This document shows, piece after piece, positions 21,991 through 36,900 of a stretch of DNA of 64,000 nucleotides. The translations under genes were made by a program, and so were the position numbers. The first letter of the stretch is position 1, and each line of letters opens with the position of its first letter. This stretch comes from Xiphophorus maculatus. Lineage: Eukaryota; Chordata; Actinopteri; Cyprinodontiformes; Poeciliidae. The stretch lies in NCBI RefSeq assembly GCF_002775205.1, contig NC_036457.1:11446996-11510995 (forward strand), given 5' to 3'. The notes under the pieces are model-generated. The model did no database searches. It was not told where the DNA came from and was given only the letters and a program-made list of their open reading frames with translations.

Positions 21991-23524
21991 GTAAGAGAAA
22001 ACACCACTTCTATTGTTCTCTTCGGACATAGAGAAAGAAAGCTTTAAAAGAAATGCTCTTTTAAAACATTTCTGAAAGTTTTAAAAGAACTTTCATATTT
22101 TTTTATGAAAGTAGTAAAAAAATAAATCCAGGTGCACTTTTCTCTTATTTTTTTACTCTTTGCTCCTTTGGCGACTTAAGACAAAATACTTTTTCTTATA
22201 AATTCAAACACACAAGTTGTTCCAAACTTACAGGAGCAGTGGCTAAGATAATAGAAAAGATCCCAATATGGTTCGTAGGCAGTCAAGAAAAGCATTGATT
22301 GTGTTTGTTAGGTATGGACAAGTATGGGAAATAATACAATATGAACAACGTTTTCCCCATCCCACTGACTAAGAGATACATCCATCTTGTTCTTATTTCA
22401 GATTTCATATTTAAATCCTGACCACTTGTTAAACAAGAACTAAAATGACTCTTGAAATATGATCCAATAAGAAGTATGGAAGTTAGACATATTGTCACTC
22501 AAATACATTTCTGTCATCCAAACTAAATTAAAACTATACATTTTCTCTCAGAAAATTTAGAAATAAAATTCCCAAAGCTGTTCTTACTGGGAGCAGGAAG
22601 TCACTGAATAGCCTTTCATGCATGTTTTTTGCTCTTTGGAAGGAAACAGAAGAATTCACAGGAAATGCGTGCAGGCTTTAGAAGAACATTAATAATCCGC
22701 ACACAAAGCCTGGCACAATTTAGCTTCAATCCGGAGGCTTTCTTGCTGTGAGGCAGCAGTACTAATGAGTTGATGACTGTGCAAGGGGGTTGAACAGTGG
22801 ATTGTTCAGGTGGTTCTGTCTTCAAATTATGCTCTTATGAATCTTAGCATGTAAGATGCTTTGTGAGAATGAAATGCAACTTTTTATTTGTGAGCATTGT
22901 GTTGTCTGACCTTGAGGTGAACTTATAGGAAACTCTTGACTGTTTTTTTATCAAACTATATTTTTGTTTTTAGAAAAGGACTTGTTGCCTTATTTGTTAT
23001 CTGATCAGTTTTTTTTCTCAGGTACTACTCCAGATCACACTGACCCATTTATTAAAATGAGTGTTATGTAGATTGAATCAAAGAACACACTGTCAGTATT
23101 ACATGGTCTATATTAATAGTCTGATTGTGCCCCACCTAACTCACTCATCATTGACTTTGACTTTGTTTTTCTTGAAAGTACCAGATTAATTGTCCCAACT
23201 AAAGTCTTTGCAGGACTGTGCTTATATTTTAACTTTATTTCTGGCTTGACACATTAAGCTGCTGTCTTCTATAAATTCACAGTTCTATCTGCTGACTTTT
23301 TTTGTTGTTGTATGGAGCATTTTCTGAAATGAATGAATGGATTGTTCATAAGTTAGCATGTTTCAGTGCACTTTTGAATAATAGTGTGCAAGGGTAACAT
23401 CTAAAACTGTTGCCCTGGTGTATAAACTTAGTGCTTTTCTTTGAACTTTGTAAAAGAAAATATTATTTCATCTGTAATATTTACACTGCTCTCCCACAGC
23501 GACAGCTGTCTGAGTACAGTATTG

Positions 23525-23760
23525 AAATGAAATGAAATTTATTCGAACATGATACAAATATAAAAATAAAATAGTGCACAGTAACAAGAAGTGCATAAAA
23601 AAGAAGAGGAAATACAGATTTTTTTGTTTCAGTTAACATATCATGCTCAAAATGGGGTAGGAAGAAGTGAGAACTTATAAACTCCTACCCCCTAAACACT
23701 TGAAACTGACTTGAAACTAACAGCAGATCTATTGTGTTATTGAACATATTTTACATTGAG
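23525..23760 (-). repeat. Possible old interspersed repeat
   Basis: The stretch 'gaaatgaaatgaaatttattcgaacatg' through 'gtaggaagaagtgagaactt' has the look of the A-rich start and body of a dispersed fish repeat (LINE or SINE 3' end on the minus strand). There is no coding sequence. This is only a weak pattern match. Confidence 0.3.
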
Positions 23761-24736
23761 CGTATTTTAAAGTGGGAATAGGCATTCCTTAGATCAACAA
23801 AATAGAAAGGATTTAATTTTGTCAAGAAATCTGATACATCACAGTTTTTTTCACTGCACAGTGGCTGCCTTTCAAAAAAATTATTATTAATACCTTTCAT
23901 TTTTGGCATTGCACCAAACTCTTGATTTTGTAGCGTTGCCAACAGACTGTTTGTTTGGCAGCATCTGGCTGCATTTTTTCACTGTACTGTATGAATGCTG
24001 TGGATGGATATGCAAAACCTTAGAATTCAGGGTGATTTTTCATATTAACCTTACTGTTTATGCTTCTACCGAAAATTAAAGAATGGAATCAAAATGTTTG
24101 CTTTCCACTCATTTCTGTATTGGTGCAGAAGATGTGCTTTGTTATGTAATACTATCTTTTCTTCAATATGTACATTAGGTGTTGTGTAGAAATACAGTTA
24201 GAGAAGATTAAATGTATTCTTGATTTTTAACCAAAAAGAATCATAAGGATGGCGTAAAGTTACATAAGCTTTGTGTAACGCTAACAATAAAGAGGAGGGA
24301 ATGTGGGACACTGACCAAAGGAAAGAGGAGGTTGCGTGGGAGAGAGGTGTTCTCCCTTTCTATCTATCTTATCTACTCGTCATATCTATTTCTCCAATCC
24401 GTGTTCTGCTTTTTTTCTCCTGCAGCTGATTTAGGAGAAGTGTGAGGGTCATAGTTAAATATTTGGTTCTGTATATCTGCACTGCTCTGTTGACAAGGAA
24501 AGCTATTGCAGAAGAACGGGGAAAATCCAAGGTCATCACGGCGTGATTTCTCTCTGACGTTGTCTTTTAGCCCCCCATTCGTGCGCAAGTGTGTCTGCAT
24601 GGCAGGGAGGGTGTGTGTGAGCGTGTGTCACGGTGAGTGATTTCCAGCGTTGAGACTTGCTATGCACCAATCACGGTGCACGTTTGTATGCTTTATAGCT
24701 CAAAGCACACGTGCAGGCATTTATTCCCGAGTGGGC

Positions 24737-24806
24737 TTTCTCTCTCTCTCTCTTTCTATTCCTCTCTCTTCTGCTCTCTCTATCTGTGTTTGTGTGTGTG
24801 TGTGTG
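24737..24806. repeat. efr3b: CT-rich and TG microsatellites upstream of efr3b exon 1
   Basis: 24737-24784 is a CT-rich tract of short interrupted runs. 24786-24806 is a TG run. Together they lie about 130 bp upstream of the efr3b start codon and probably within its 5' UTR or promoter. Confidence 0.85.
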
Positions 24807-24933
24807 CATATGCGATTGGATTTGTGTACATTTCCAGTGCCTCTCAGCACAGCGGCGTGTCTGAATGAGGAACTGAAGCTGCATTGAGGAAACATACAGT
24901 TCTTGTAGTGAAAAACTCCCCACATCACAATCG

Positions 24934-24940
24934 ATGTACG
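24934..24940 (+). CDS. efr3b: efr3b coding exon 1 (7 nt of coding sequence)
   Basis: ATGTACG followed by a GTAAGA donor, in the context cacaatcgATG. With the first two bases of the exon at 30501 it gives Met-Tyr-Gly-Val-Cys, the EFR3B N-terminus. The intron behind it is 5.56 kb. The 5' UTR must extend to the left, but its start is not evident. Confidence 0.88.
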
Positions 24941-27900
24941 GTAAGAATATCATTTGTCATTTTTTCCACTGTGCACTGATGTGTGTTTTGTTCTGGGCTG
25001 CTGAAGCCTGTGAGTAATGCCCTGAACTCACGTTGAGCCAGTTTTCCTACATTCTGCAAATGCTTTCCTGCTTAGCTTTCTTCTGATAGACTAAAGCTGT
25101 TACCGAAGTGTAATGTCTCTAGAGAGCGCATTATGGGAACTCTGGCTCTTGTGAGGATTTATTCAATTACGTTGCCGGACTGAAAGAAGACGCCGCTTTG
25201 AGGATGTTCTTTTTGTGTAATGGACCCTCATTTGCTTAAATCTTTTTAAATCATATTTTTCTTTCTGTAATTTCTGGGGAGCTGTGTAACATTCTTTGAA
25301 AAGTGCTGACTTGAGTCGTGATTCATAGATCGCATAGTAACCTGCACTTCTTGAGAAATTGGAGCCTGGAAAGCATTTTTGTAACAGTTCCAGATTTTGT
25401 CTTTCTGGTCTTTTATAGGGCTGTAAATTTTTAGCTACAACTTATATTTTAAGAGTTTGGAGACGCTGTGTACTACAGATAAAAAGAAACAAAGTTCTGT
25501 AATGTAGTTTGCCTTATCCAGCCCTGATTTAAAATGTGTCAGCATGGCTTTATGTCTTGAGAATTTGTTGGACAGCAGCTTTTTGGTCTCTTTATACCAG
25601 CTGTGTTTGCTGCCACCCACACAGGACGGAGTGTGTGCTCCGACTTTGTCTCACTGCTCCATATTTTATTGGCTGAACGTGTGTATTGGGTATATGTCCC
25701 GAAGAGTCTATAACTCTGATAGAAATAAGGAAGGATTGATTGATGATGTCATAAATATTCACCGAATTCGAATTTGTGTCACTCTCTTGGCGCTCCCTCA
25801 AGGCACACGCATATAAAAAACTAATTTCTTAGCCTATGTCATGCTCCTGTAATACCGCCAACCTGCTCTCTGTGATACTCGAGCTTTCCCAAACTCTCAG
25901 CAACAGCTTATGTGCTCAATGTTGCCAAATCAGCTTCTGCTCATAAATTTTGTTTGTTCGCTTGCATTCTGTTGTATTGTTGTCTCACTTTCATCCTGAC
26001 TTTGAAGGATCTCTTTTGTGCTCAAATTCATCTTTTGAAGATGTTTGAAGATGTAAAAATAGCACAAACGCACTCTTTCCCCCTCCCTTGCTCTTATGTA
26101 ATGACAACCCTGAAGGGCAGTATGCTTTGTGATAATTTTGAAAAAGTGACATATATTTATGGAGGTGATGGATTATATTTTGCTTTTGTATTTTTGTGAA
26201 TATTAAGTAAGTGTGTCCTGCAAAACTCTACATGAGCTCACGACAGTATACATGCAAAACAATAAGTTTAGATATTTGAAAATCTATTCAGTTATTTCCC
26301 TTTGTTTTCTCTCACTTCATTTTGTTTTTCCTGTGTTTTAGTCTCACAACCTAATGTGAAAATATTAAGCTGACATCCAGGGGAAAATGGAGAATGTAAT
26401 CTCTTAATGTATCCGCGCATTGTTTTGAGGATGAAAATACATTTGTGATTGGCTCGGTGATTCTAGGGGTTGGGGACCCTTCACATCACACATGTTGCAG
26501 CAACAAAGTAGTGTGTATTTTCATAAAATTTTATGTGTTAGACCAACACAAACTGGTACATCACTTTAAAGTGGGAAGATACAATGGAAAGTTTTCAAAA
26601 TGTTTATATCCAGTGCCCCTCTAGTCAGATCTGTGATCAAGATGGTTGGAGCTAAATTGGGTATAACCCTTGAAGAAGCCTCAATGGATACTTCAAGAGA
26701 GGGATTTCTGTATATCGAAGTGCAAAACTGGTAGAGACATGTCCTAAAGGATTTGTGGAGATTGAGATTTTTATTTGTACATCTCATTTACAAGTCATGT
26801 AAACGTAGCTGGCTTTATTCAGGAGTATGAGAATAAGGGAGGCTAATCACAAATACAGTCCACATTTTTTATTTGTGAAAAGTTTGAAATCCAATTCAGC
26901 ATCTTTCTGACACCTCACATTCATACAATGCGTTATGCCACATAATGTCCCAGTAAAATGTGCACAAATTTGAGGATATAAAGTTAAAAAATATAGAAAA
27001 GTTTATGGAACTGGGATACTTTTGCAAGCTGCTATATATTCATCCATGTAAGAAAGTTCTCTGAGTCTGAGGGTTCACAGATGTCCATCAACTTTTTATC
27101 TACGTGTTTTTGTTTTTTTATTGGTGACTCATTCTGTTTGTGTGCCACCATGTTTATTTTCTGTGGTTATTATTATACAGTTCACGAGGGTCCATGTAGG
27201 CGTGAAGGAGCTTGGTGTGTCGCCCCTATGTGTCGGTCAGCTTGCTGTGCAGAGTAGGTGGATGTCGTGAGACCCTCCCTCCCCCCTCCGAGTACGTGTG
27301 GTTCGTATCACTGTCATGCGAATCCTTGTCCACCCACCTTGTTGTGCTCCCTTCCATGCCAACCCATCATTACCAACCACACAAAACAGTTTGCCTTATA
27401 TTTTTTGTCCACCATCTGAACTTGTGGGATTTTTTTCTCTTAATGAGTCAATTTCTAACAAACACACATTATAATGAGCTATGCTGGAAAAACCTTACAT
27501 GCTTTTTACAATTAACCCTCCACCTAGCCTGGCAAAATAAACACATGGTGAACTCATTGTTAAATGCAGAACGGAGGCCATTATCTGAGTAATAACATGC
27601 CTATATCAACAAGCAACAGTGGAAATGCAAATGTTTGCTGTGCAGCAAAGTTTTATGAAACATCGTATCGATTACCATGTCCACAGGACTGTTGAATTTA
27701 TGCTAGTTTTACTTTACAACAGTTAAACCTTCAACCTGAAGAAGAAATTGAGTTTGACACCTTCGAAAAATTAATTTTCTCTCCAGTGAGCAGACAGGAC
27801 AGGATAGATTTGTGCTGGTTAGAGAAGGTACAATAAGTCCCACTAATCTGTGACTCATTTCAATCCACCTCCCCAATCACACTTCCATGTTTATCCCCTA

Positions 27901-30900
27901 CCACGTCTTGGTTCGTGTTTCTCTGTGTTCAACCGTCCCCTTCTTCTCCACACCACACCGGGGACCTGCCGCATTTTCATTAATTCATCAGTGACTCCTA
28001 CTCTCAGGCCCCAGTCCAGTACTGCAAGCATGAGAGAGAGAGAGAGAGAGAAGTAGAGGAAGTGGGTGCAGAGGGTTTATTAGTGTTTGAAGTGATGGAG
28101 GAGAAATGCTATGAATAGACGCACAGCTCTTTGAGATAAGCCCCAACACAATTCCTGCTGTGGAGTTCCTGCTGTGAACAAAAAACAGATTGAAACTCAA
28201 CAACTTTTATAGTAAATATATTTAAGGAGCTTCTCTTTTTCAGTTTCACTCAATGATTAAAGAGCGAGTATTATGTATCTTCCAGGCTCACAGTGTTACC
28301 TTATAGCACAATCAAGTAACTATGCTAACTTTAGTTGTTATAAAATGCTGTAAGTATCAAACATGACTTAAAAGAAATTTGTCTCCGAAATTGTGTCTGT
28401 CTCTTTAAGAAGCTCCTGCTCTTTCCGACACACTACCTTCAACATATCATCACAACAATCCTTCTCCGTTTTGCCATTTATAACCATTCTTACGAGCGTT
28501 GGACTGAGAAGAAGTTTGTACGATCAGGTGTTTGCTAATTGCGACTGCCGCTAGTCTGAAGGAGCTGAGTGTTGAAGGCATGTGTGAGGGATGCTCTGTG
28601 GGATGGAAGCTCAACTGGAGACTGCAGCTCCAAGGAGGAGCTTTGCTTAAATAAACGGTGCCCACTCCTGAATGGTTGCCATGGGAGATTCAAGGATTTC
28701 TCTTCATCTTGGTGTAGATTATTGATAACCAGACGAGGCTCAGGCAGCTATCAAGTTAATCTTAGCTAAAAATACAAACGTTTTATTGTGTTGTCTTTAC
28801 TCAATATTTTAAGTATTCCTGTTATTTATAACATTTTATTATAAAATGTATAAATCTTATTTAAATTTTATAAATGTTATTTATAACATTTTATTATTTT
28901 GATACTTTATTAGTCAGTTGGGAAATCTGCTTACAACAGTAAGTTTAAGTAAATATTATTTTGAAGATTGTAGCTCTCTGCCTACGTCTAAAATATGGTC
29001 CCATACCTCCAGTTCTCCTAACATAATAAAATAGGCATTTATTATGTCAAGATATTTATTAGTATAATTTTACGGCTTAAGGATATTGTGAAAACATTTT
29101 GAAAGAAGACTGTCATTGGCTATTCTTTGTGCAACTCCGAGATATTTATTCTGTGATGTGCATTAGACACGGACAGATTGGTGGTTATTTATCGAGGATA
29201 TAAATACTGTGATTTTGGGACAAATAGCACCAGCTGACAGCTGGTCCGGGAAATCTCGCCTCTGTTTGAGTCTGGGTGTTTCATAAAGCGCTGCTTATCA
29301 TGAGCCACAAAACTATCTATGTTAGTTTAAAGTGTGGAGCCTGAAAGTTTCTGGGGGTTCTGTGAAAATCTGAATAGTGTTGAGTCGACTTCCTGGAGGC
29401 TGGATGCAGCATGCTGTCCTGGTGGAGTGGTAATTGGGCAGCTGGTAATGTTGTTAATGATGGGTCAGGGTGCTTTCGCAATGAGGTTTGCTGTCACTTT
29501 AGTGAGAAGGGCATCAGTTTATGTAATGGAAGCTATAATAAATCTGTTTTCATTAATTAGAAGTAGATAAATGTTGGACTTTATATAAAAAGAATCAAAG
29601 AATTACTGTCTGTGTTTGCCTTGCACAATTTTTTTCCCTTTGCCTGTATGAAGTGTCAGACTATCATATCCCTCATCACTCGACTCCACTGCTGATGGTG
29701 TAATGACCTACTTTTTCCATTAGGTTTTAAGGCTCTCAAACTTGCATGCTGAATGTATGATTTTTTTTTTGTACCTGAAAATGGATACAGCATTCATTTG
29801 GAGTTTTTTGGAGGTTATCCCTTTTTTTCATATCTTCCTTCTCCCTGACTGTGCTTATGACTCACCACTGCTGAATTCTCCCAGCCAATCAGAATTCAGC
29901 TCTGTCTGGGTGTCTAGTTTGTCTCTCAAATGTAAAATGTGAAAAACCACCATCTTTCCTCATGTTGTGTGTGTTGCACGATTCAAGACTGCTTTTGATG
30001 GGCTGCATGTGTCTGTTCATGTTGATTTTTATATGTTTAGTTATGTGTCTGGAGCCAACACTGAACCATCTCTCTTTGCATATCTTGCTTTTGCAGCATG
30101 TCAACTTTTTCAGTGGGTGCATTATTATTTTAATAGCTGTAGTTGTGTTGCATCTGCTGACAGGTTTACTGGCTCCCTTTGCAGCAGGTTGTGCCTCTGC
30201 CTCTTCATTAAACACTGTTGTTTGTTTTCCAACCTTACTGTGAATGAAGTTGGTCATATCACTTCAGTGGTATAAATGAATCAGAATCAAAGATAACGAA
30301 CTTACTGTTTGACGTGTCTCTAAGCGTATCCCTAGAGTGCACAAGACTTTATTACTTTTATATTATTTGTAGGGGGAAATGGAGCAGTTTTTGAAAAGAT
30401 GTGTAAAATGAACCGCCACTTACTTTTATTGCATTTTTCTCATGCATACAGGTCTAATTGGTCATGTCTGTCTGTCTGTCTCTGTCTGCTTCTCTTTCAG
30501 GGGTTTGTGGTTGCTGTGGGGCACTCAGGCCTCGGTACAAGAGACTGGTCGACAACATCTTCCCAGAGGATCCAGAGGTGAGAAACGTAGTTGGCACGGC
30601 GTATTTTTTTTCTGATGCTTTCTCCTGATGTCCTTGTCATAATGTGATTGCATAGAGTACATTCCAAAAGTATTTATACCCCTTTATCTTTCTTACATTT
30701 TGTTGTGTTACAGCCACAAATGTTGGTGTATTTTATGGAGATGTGATGTGATAGGGCAACTCAAAGTAGTGCATAATTGTAAAATGGAATTTAATAGATA
30801 CCTAGGCCTGTCACGATAGCAAATTTTGCTGAGCGATTAATTGTCTCAAAAAATTATTGCGATAAACGATAATATTGTCTGAAGACCTTTTTACACTGAT

Positions 30901-33900
30901 TTAATGGAAATGACGTAATAATGCATGTGATTTCCTGCCAAAGATAGATACACTTTATTTTCAAAAGAATATTTAACACTGGAACTGATAAACAAAATAA
31001 ACAAAACAACCAAAAACAAAAATAAAATGGATTCTCAGTCTCCATTAACAAAAAATGTACTTGATAAAAACTAAACCACATAAAGCCAAAGTGGAAATAA
31101 ATACTGCATTCAACCAAAAGAGTGCAGATTATGAAGTCTGTATATTATGTTGCCCTTCAGTAATAATTAGATTTAAATAGAGAAAATGGGCACATCCACT
31201 ACCTGATGCAATAATTCACACTACATGATTTTTGCTCCTATTTTACCCCTTACAACAATCTTAGAACGTTGGTCTTTCTAAGATTGTGTGGTGTGTTATG
31301 GTAGATCATCGTTGCCGCTCCGATCTAAATCAGGGGTTTTCCCAGACTGGGAGCTTTAACACAGCCTGTTGAATGTGACAGGTAGCCAATCAGAAAGCGC
31401 GGATTCTCCTCAGTGTTTTCTGAGGGGAAATTACGTCGGGGAATCCCAAACAGCTGACACGGCGCAACCCGAAGTCCAGCCGACGTGGAAACAACATTAA
31501 TGTTTATTCAACATGCAAAGAATATAGAAATGACAAGAGGAGGAGTTGGAGCGAAATTGCTACCGCAGTTGATAAACCCGGTAACTTTTCAGCTGTTCTT
31601 CGTTAACGTGACGTAAATAGGTTCTAATGATTTTCATTCAGTCAGGACTTTACGCTGACACTAGCCACATGCATTGCAGGTAGATTGTAGTAAAGCATTG
31701 ATTAATGCCTGGTTTTAAAATTAGTTCACTGGACTTGTAGCCATTATTTTGTGCCCATTGTTGGACACCACAGGGCAGGAACGAACCCGATCGAACCGTT
31801 ATACCTAGGATTTCTGTCGGCTAATGTGTGGTCTGTCAGGTTTTGAAAATGGGCCAACGACAACTCTAAGATCCTGTCGTGTGCGCTGGGCTTTACACTA
31901 AGGAAATGAGGAAGGGAGGGTCAGTGGAGAGCACCGGAGTTGAGCTTTTTTTCATTCAGTGTCATCAACAGAAAGAGAAAAAGGCCGGAAGAGACGATAA
32001 TGCCGATATTTGAAATGACGTCGATAGTTTTAATTTATCGTACGATTAATCGATTTATCGTTTATGGCGACAGGCCTATAGATACCAGATTTTTAATTAA
32101 TTTATTATTCATCGCAGAAAATATGTTTTCCAGCAAGACAACAACCCAAAACATTAAGCCAGAGCTACTATGGAACAATTAAATCAAAGGATGTTCATGT
32201 TAGAATGGCCTATTCAAAGTCCAAAACTTAATGTATAAAGACCACATGTCCTTTTCCTTTCTTTTCACTATTCTGCACTGTTTTGTGTCGTTTTGTCACA
32301 TAAAATCCCAATAAGATCCATTAGATTTGTGGTCAGAAGGTGACAAAATGTGAAACAATTCAAGTAGTAGCAACACTTTTTTAAGATACGCCATAGAAAT
32401 CTGTTGGAGCTTCTTACCCCATTAAAGTTGTGACTAATGGCCGATCCCACACAGATTTGACAATATTTTTAAATTCCCAAGTGAATATATAGCAAGCCCA
32501 AAAATAATTTCCTTGATTTAGGAAGAGTAATGAAGTGGTGGGAACCAAGGATTTAAAAATGCATGAACATGCATAGCTGCATCCTCCGCTGCTTCCTCCT
32601 CTTTGCTACAATTTCCTATGATTAACTTGAATCTGACTCCGATGACTCATAAAGAAAACTCATTTTGGTGGAGATGAAGAGGGCGATTTAAATTGCAAAG
32701 GAAACTTTTCATTAAAGCTGCATTACAAGTGCAACAACCCACTTTGTCTTTTAAATATGCCAAGAAGTTCTACTACAGCTGCATGAGAACATATTTACAT
32801 TTTAGTTCCTACTTTTGGGTGTGTATAGCTGTGCACCTGCATGTTGCGGCCCCAAAAATAGTTTCTAAGTTTGGTTTCAAGCTGCTGTAATTAATGGCGA
32901 CCCAGGAAACTCGAATAAATTGAGTTATTTTTGAATGTTCATTCTAATATGTTACTGACTGTGCAAGCACGTGGTCGCCTGTCAGCACATTTACACTATT
33001 CCATGGTTTACACAGAATAACTGTTGGTGACGGGAGTAATTATATATTGCATTTCTATTTACACCAAAGCTTTTGACAGTTTTTAGTATTTCAGACGGCT
33101 TGTTTTGAGATGGATTATTATAACTGCCTGTTAGATTTGAGATCTCTGTCATCAAGTGTTTCAGAGAAGGCAAAAGGCTTTTACTCTGTGCTGATTTTGC
33201 AAATAAATCCAATTAGAAGTCTGTACCTTATTTGCAGAACATAAAAAGCAAAGTCAGCTAATAATGCTAATGCTCCCTTTTTGCTTTTGTTGAATCAGGA
33301 GGACCTACAATAGCTGTTTGCAAAGCGCTTACGCTTGAAAAAAAAATCTTAAATGTATGATATTGTCAATGTTTATTTGGGTGGCAGGTTACTACAAAGG
33401 CTGTGATTTCACTTTCTGCATTGACTAAACTATAAAAATCTCTAAAAGAACATAAGTTCCAATAAGTTTCCTCGCCAAACTTATTGGAAAGGTTCTTAAT
33501 TTTTGCTGTAGACAGCTAGCATTGAAACGACTTAAAGTGAACAATATCTGGTATCTTGTTTCAAGTCTCTTGCTTGTGATAACTGCATCAATTAGCCACA
33601 GTTCCAAGAATTTTGCCTGAAAAAAAGAAATTTGGTGTTCAGTTGCAGAAGATGCATCAGATTATGAAAAGGACCACAAATAAAAACTGAAATGTTTCAT
33701 TTGGGATGTCAAATCTAAATGTTTGCAGTCCCATTGCTTATATAGGGGAGCGAATAGTTTAATTGTTGAGTTTGAGAAATTCAAGCATTTTTCAGATGCC
33801 TGAAGTTTTCAGAAAGAAATAGAGAAGTACAAATAACTAACCTAGTTTTGTTTGTGGAAAGAAGAATTGGATTATATTTATGCTGTATGCAGTGAATGGT

Positions 33901-36900
33901 TGGTACAAAAAAATGCCATCAGCATAGATGTGATTAGCTTCAGTTAAAAATTCCAGTTTGTAATATGAGCATTAAATGTTTCCATCCCACAAGCGCAGTG
34001 AAAACATTCCTCCATCTTCATCCACCTCAGGATGTTAGTTTAATAATGTGAATGCGAACAAGTTATTACTTTTTAAATTGATTCTGCTCATTGTGTTTTC
34101 CAGCTAAATAAACAAACCTAAACCGATTTCAGTACACTGGTTTTTATTGGTCCTTTGTATGTTTGCTGTTATACTCGTTTTATTGAATTTTGAAAGGCCA
34201 GAGCTGAAAATAATATATATTCGAGGAATAATATTAAAAGTATCAAGACACTAGCTGACTCAGAGCCAAGAATATATCATGCAGTCTTTGATTTCTCTGA
34301 TTATGACCAATCATAATTAAATAAATAATATCTATTTGGCTGGCTGAGCAAAATATATATAAATATTTCTATTTAATTCCTGCTCCAAACACAGTCATAA
34401 ACCACTACTGGTTTTATAAAGTTGGACTAGATTGTTTTCATTTTTCCATCTGGATTGTGACTTTGAGTTGTTTTGGGTTTCAAAATTAGACTCTCTGTGG
34501 ACTCGGTGTGTTTTTAGCTCTCTTCCATCCTCGGCCGACGTAAAGAGCGGTGAAGTAGGTCATAGGGAGAGAGCAAAAGGGAAACTTGGTGATCCAGTTA
34601 TAAGCTTATATTTAAGTTGCTTAGAATGAGAAGAACAGTTTCCTTTTTTAATATATATTTTTTAACATCTTATATTCTATCAGATTTTTTTTAAAACACA
34701 GAAATTGATTTGCAGTGAACCCTAAACCCTACAGCATGCATATCTACTCTGCCATAAGTGTAACATGGATATTTCTCCTGATATAGAGTAAAACGTCCTA
34801 ATTATTATTCATATTGGTTACCTCTAGTCCTTCTGTCTCCTCCCATGACACTCCTAGGATGGACTGGTCAAGGCCAATATGGAGAAGCTGACATTTTATG
34901 CCCTGTCAGCTCCAGAGAAACTGGACCGTATCGGGGCCTACCTGTCTGAGAGACTGTCACGGGATGTGGCCCGGCATAGATACGGGTAATGGTTCAACTT
35001 CTTTCTTCTTTGAGTTTAAAATAATACGTCTTTTCCATTTTCTCTGCTCTGAAACCAATGTTTAGTTTTCACATTCAAATAATTTGGATAGGATTGGACA
35101 GGATTTATCTTTATCTTCATTAAAGCTCAAATTGTACAATTCTAGGAAGAATTTCAGATAGCCATGCTATGATGTAATAAGGCATGTGTTACATTTATAA
35201 TCTTCTTATATCAGAATCAGAATTCATCAAAGAGCTTAGGAAGATCTCCTGGGTGATGCATGTAGATGATATTATGTGTTGTAAACATAAAACCATTAGT
35301 CATCAGTCTGTTCAGTCCACACCTGATTCAAATGTTGATGATGTTTGTTTAGGACTATAATACTTTGATTTTCACGGCAAAAAATAACCTTGCGTGTTAC
35401 ATTTATACTAAAAAGTGTAAAACTAAAATGAGCATCTGCTTTCTTGGGAGAAATAAGGTTCCGTTTTTTAGAAAGTGAAACATGTCCTCTTTTTTTATTT
35501 TCCTATTGAGATATGTGTGTATAGCCATGGAAGCCCTAGACCAGCTGCTGATGGCCTGCCACTGCCAGAGCATCAACCTGTTTGTGGAGAGCTTCCTCAA
35601 GATGGTGCGCAAGCTGCTGGAGTCTGACAAACCCAACCTGCAGATCCTAGGAACCAACTCTGTAAGTACTCTGGATAAAGACAATAATGACAATGTGTAC
35701 GTTAGCAACTTGTTTTATATTCGTTAATGTCGAGAAGAAACTTACGCATCAAGCACGTTCGCAATCCACATGTTTAGTATAATGCCTGTGGTTAATGTGC
35801 TTTGATACTCATCAGTGTTATTTTCATCATGTTGCCCAATTTTACTACTACTTTAGTAGTAGTAGTACTAAAGTAGTTTACAATAACTATTTTGATAGTT
35901 TTTGTGAAATTTCCAGTGGTTGGTTGCTATTAGAATTTTAAAATCAGGTTACCATTGAAATTGCATTTGGTCTCTGTGCTAAAACTCCCGATTACTTGAT
36001 TATCACTTAAACAGAGTTGGAAGCAGAAGGCAGTGAAAGCAAAACAACTAAATTTCAAGAATATCAGGAGTTACATTTGCTGTATTTTGGCTGTTTTAAG
36101 GAAGACTTTTCACAGGTTTCTTATTATGTAACGACAATGCACATGTCACTATATAATAGTAGCGACTGGTAGGTGGTGTTGCAGTTACTCAGCTGAATTA
36201 AAATGAATTTGAGTTAGAAAAGCGGTTCAAGATTGAGTGTATTTCAAGTCCTGTCATAGTGTATTAAATATCAAATGCACTTGAAAAAATGTTGACAAAA
36301 TTGCACAAACTGTTAAAAATTTTGTTTTCCTGAGTTTTTAAATTGGGAAGTTAAGATAAAATTGTAGTTTTATTTAAAAAATACAATATTTCTGTCATAT
36401 TGCTCTCCACAAATAGCACATTCAACATATAAATATACAGTACAAAGCTGCCTGATAATATGATGATCCGTAGCTTTTACATTAGCATTAAATGTTTACA
36501 GAAATCAGCGAAGACATCCTGCAGCATCAAATTCATCTCAGTGGATTCAGCGTGTATTTACTTTCATGTTGAAATTTCAATAGGTAAGACATATAAACCT
36601 TGAGAGATGTGTACTGTGAAAGATCAGAGCTCAGCACAGAACATTGGGAAGAAAGAGTGATGAGTTTCCTCTTGTGTGGGGAGCAGCAGTCAGCACTGCT
36701 GGCTATGCCAGCAGAAGGCACATAAAGGAAATTAAATTAACTATAGACTTCAAGTGCAAAGCTTTGCAGACTGATGAGATTTGGAAACTTCACTGTCATA
36801 ATGTAGAACGATCGAAGAGTTTGATAAATGTCCATGTCCAAACGTGGCTGTATACTCAGAAGCATCCAAATGTGTTGTTTTTCACACATTAAGCTCCTGT

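Larger units (their letters stand above)
20991..24933 (+). other. Region upstream of the efr3b coding start, with possible alternative first exons
   Basis: No other gene is recognised. It contains two short ATG-plus-donor segments of the right phase for efr3b (21121-21127 and 21906-21990, listed separately) and CT and TG microsatellites at 24.74-24.81 kb. The local rise in GC near 21000-21120 is compatible with a promoter. The rest is AT-rich with nothing I can name. Confidence 0.4.
30578..34857 (+). other. efr3b: efr3b intron 2
   Basis: 4.28 kb. The first 1.8 kb is a Tc1-like fossil interrupted by a hAT element (listed separately). The remaining 2.4 kb is AT-rich, with no exon or repeat I can name. 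Confidence 0.6.

Noticed and set aside
27212..27592. A 126-codon open frame in efr3b intron 1
   Set aside because: Low-complexity and Cys/Leu/His-rich text, no known domain, no splice or start context. Most likely chance.
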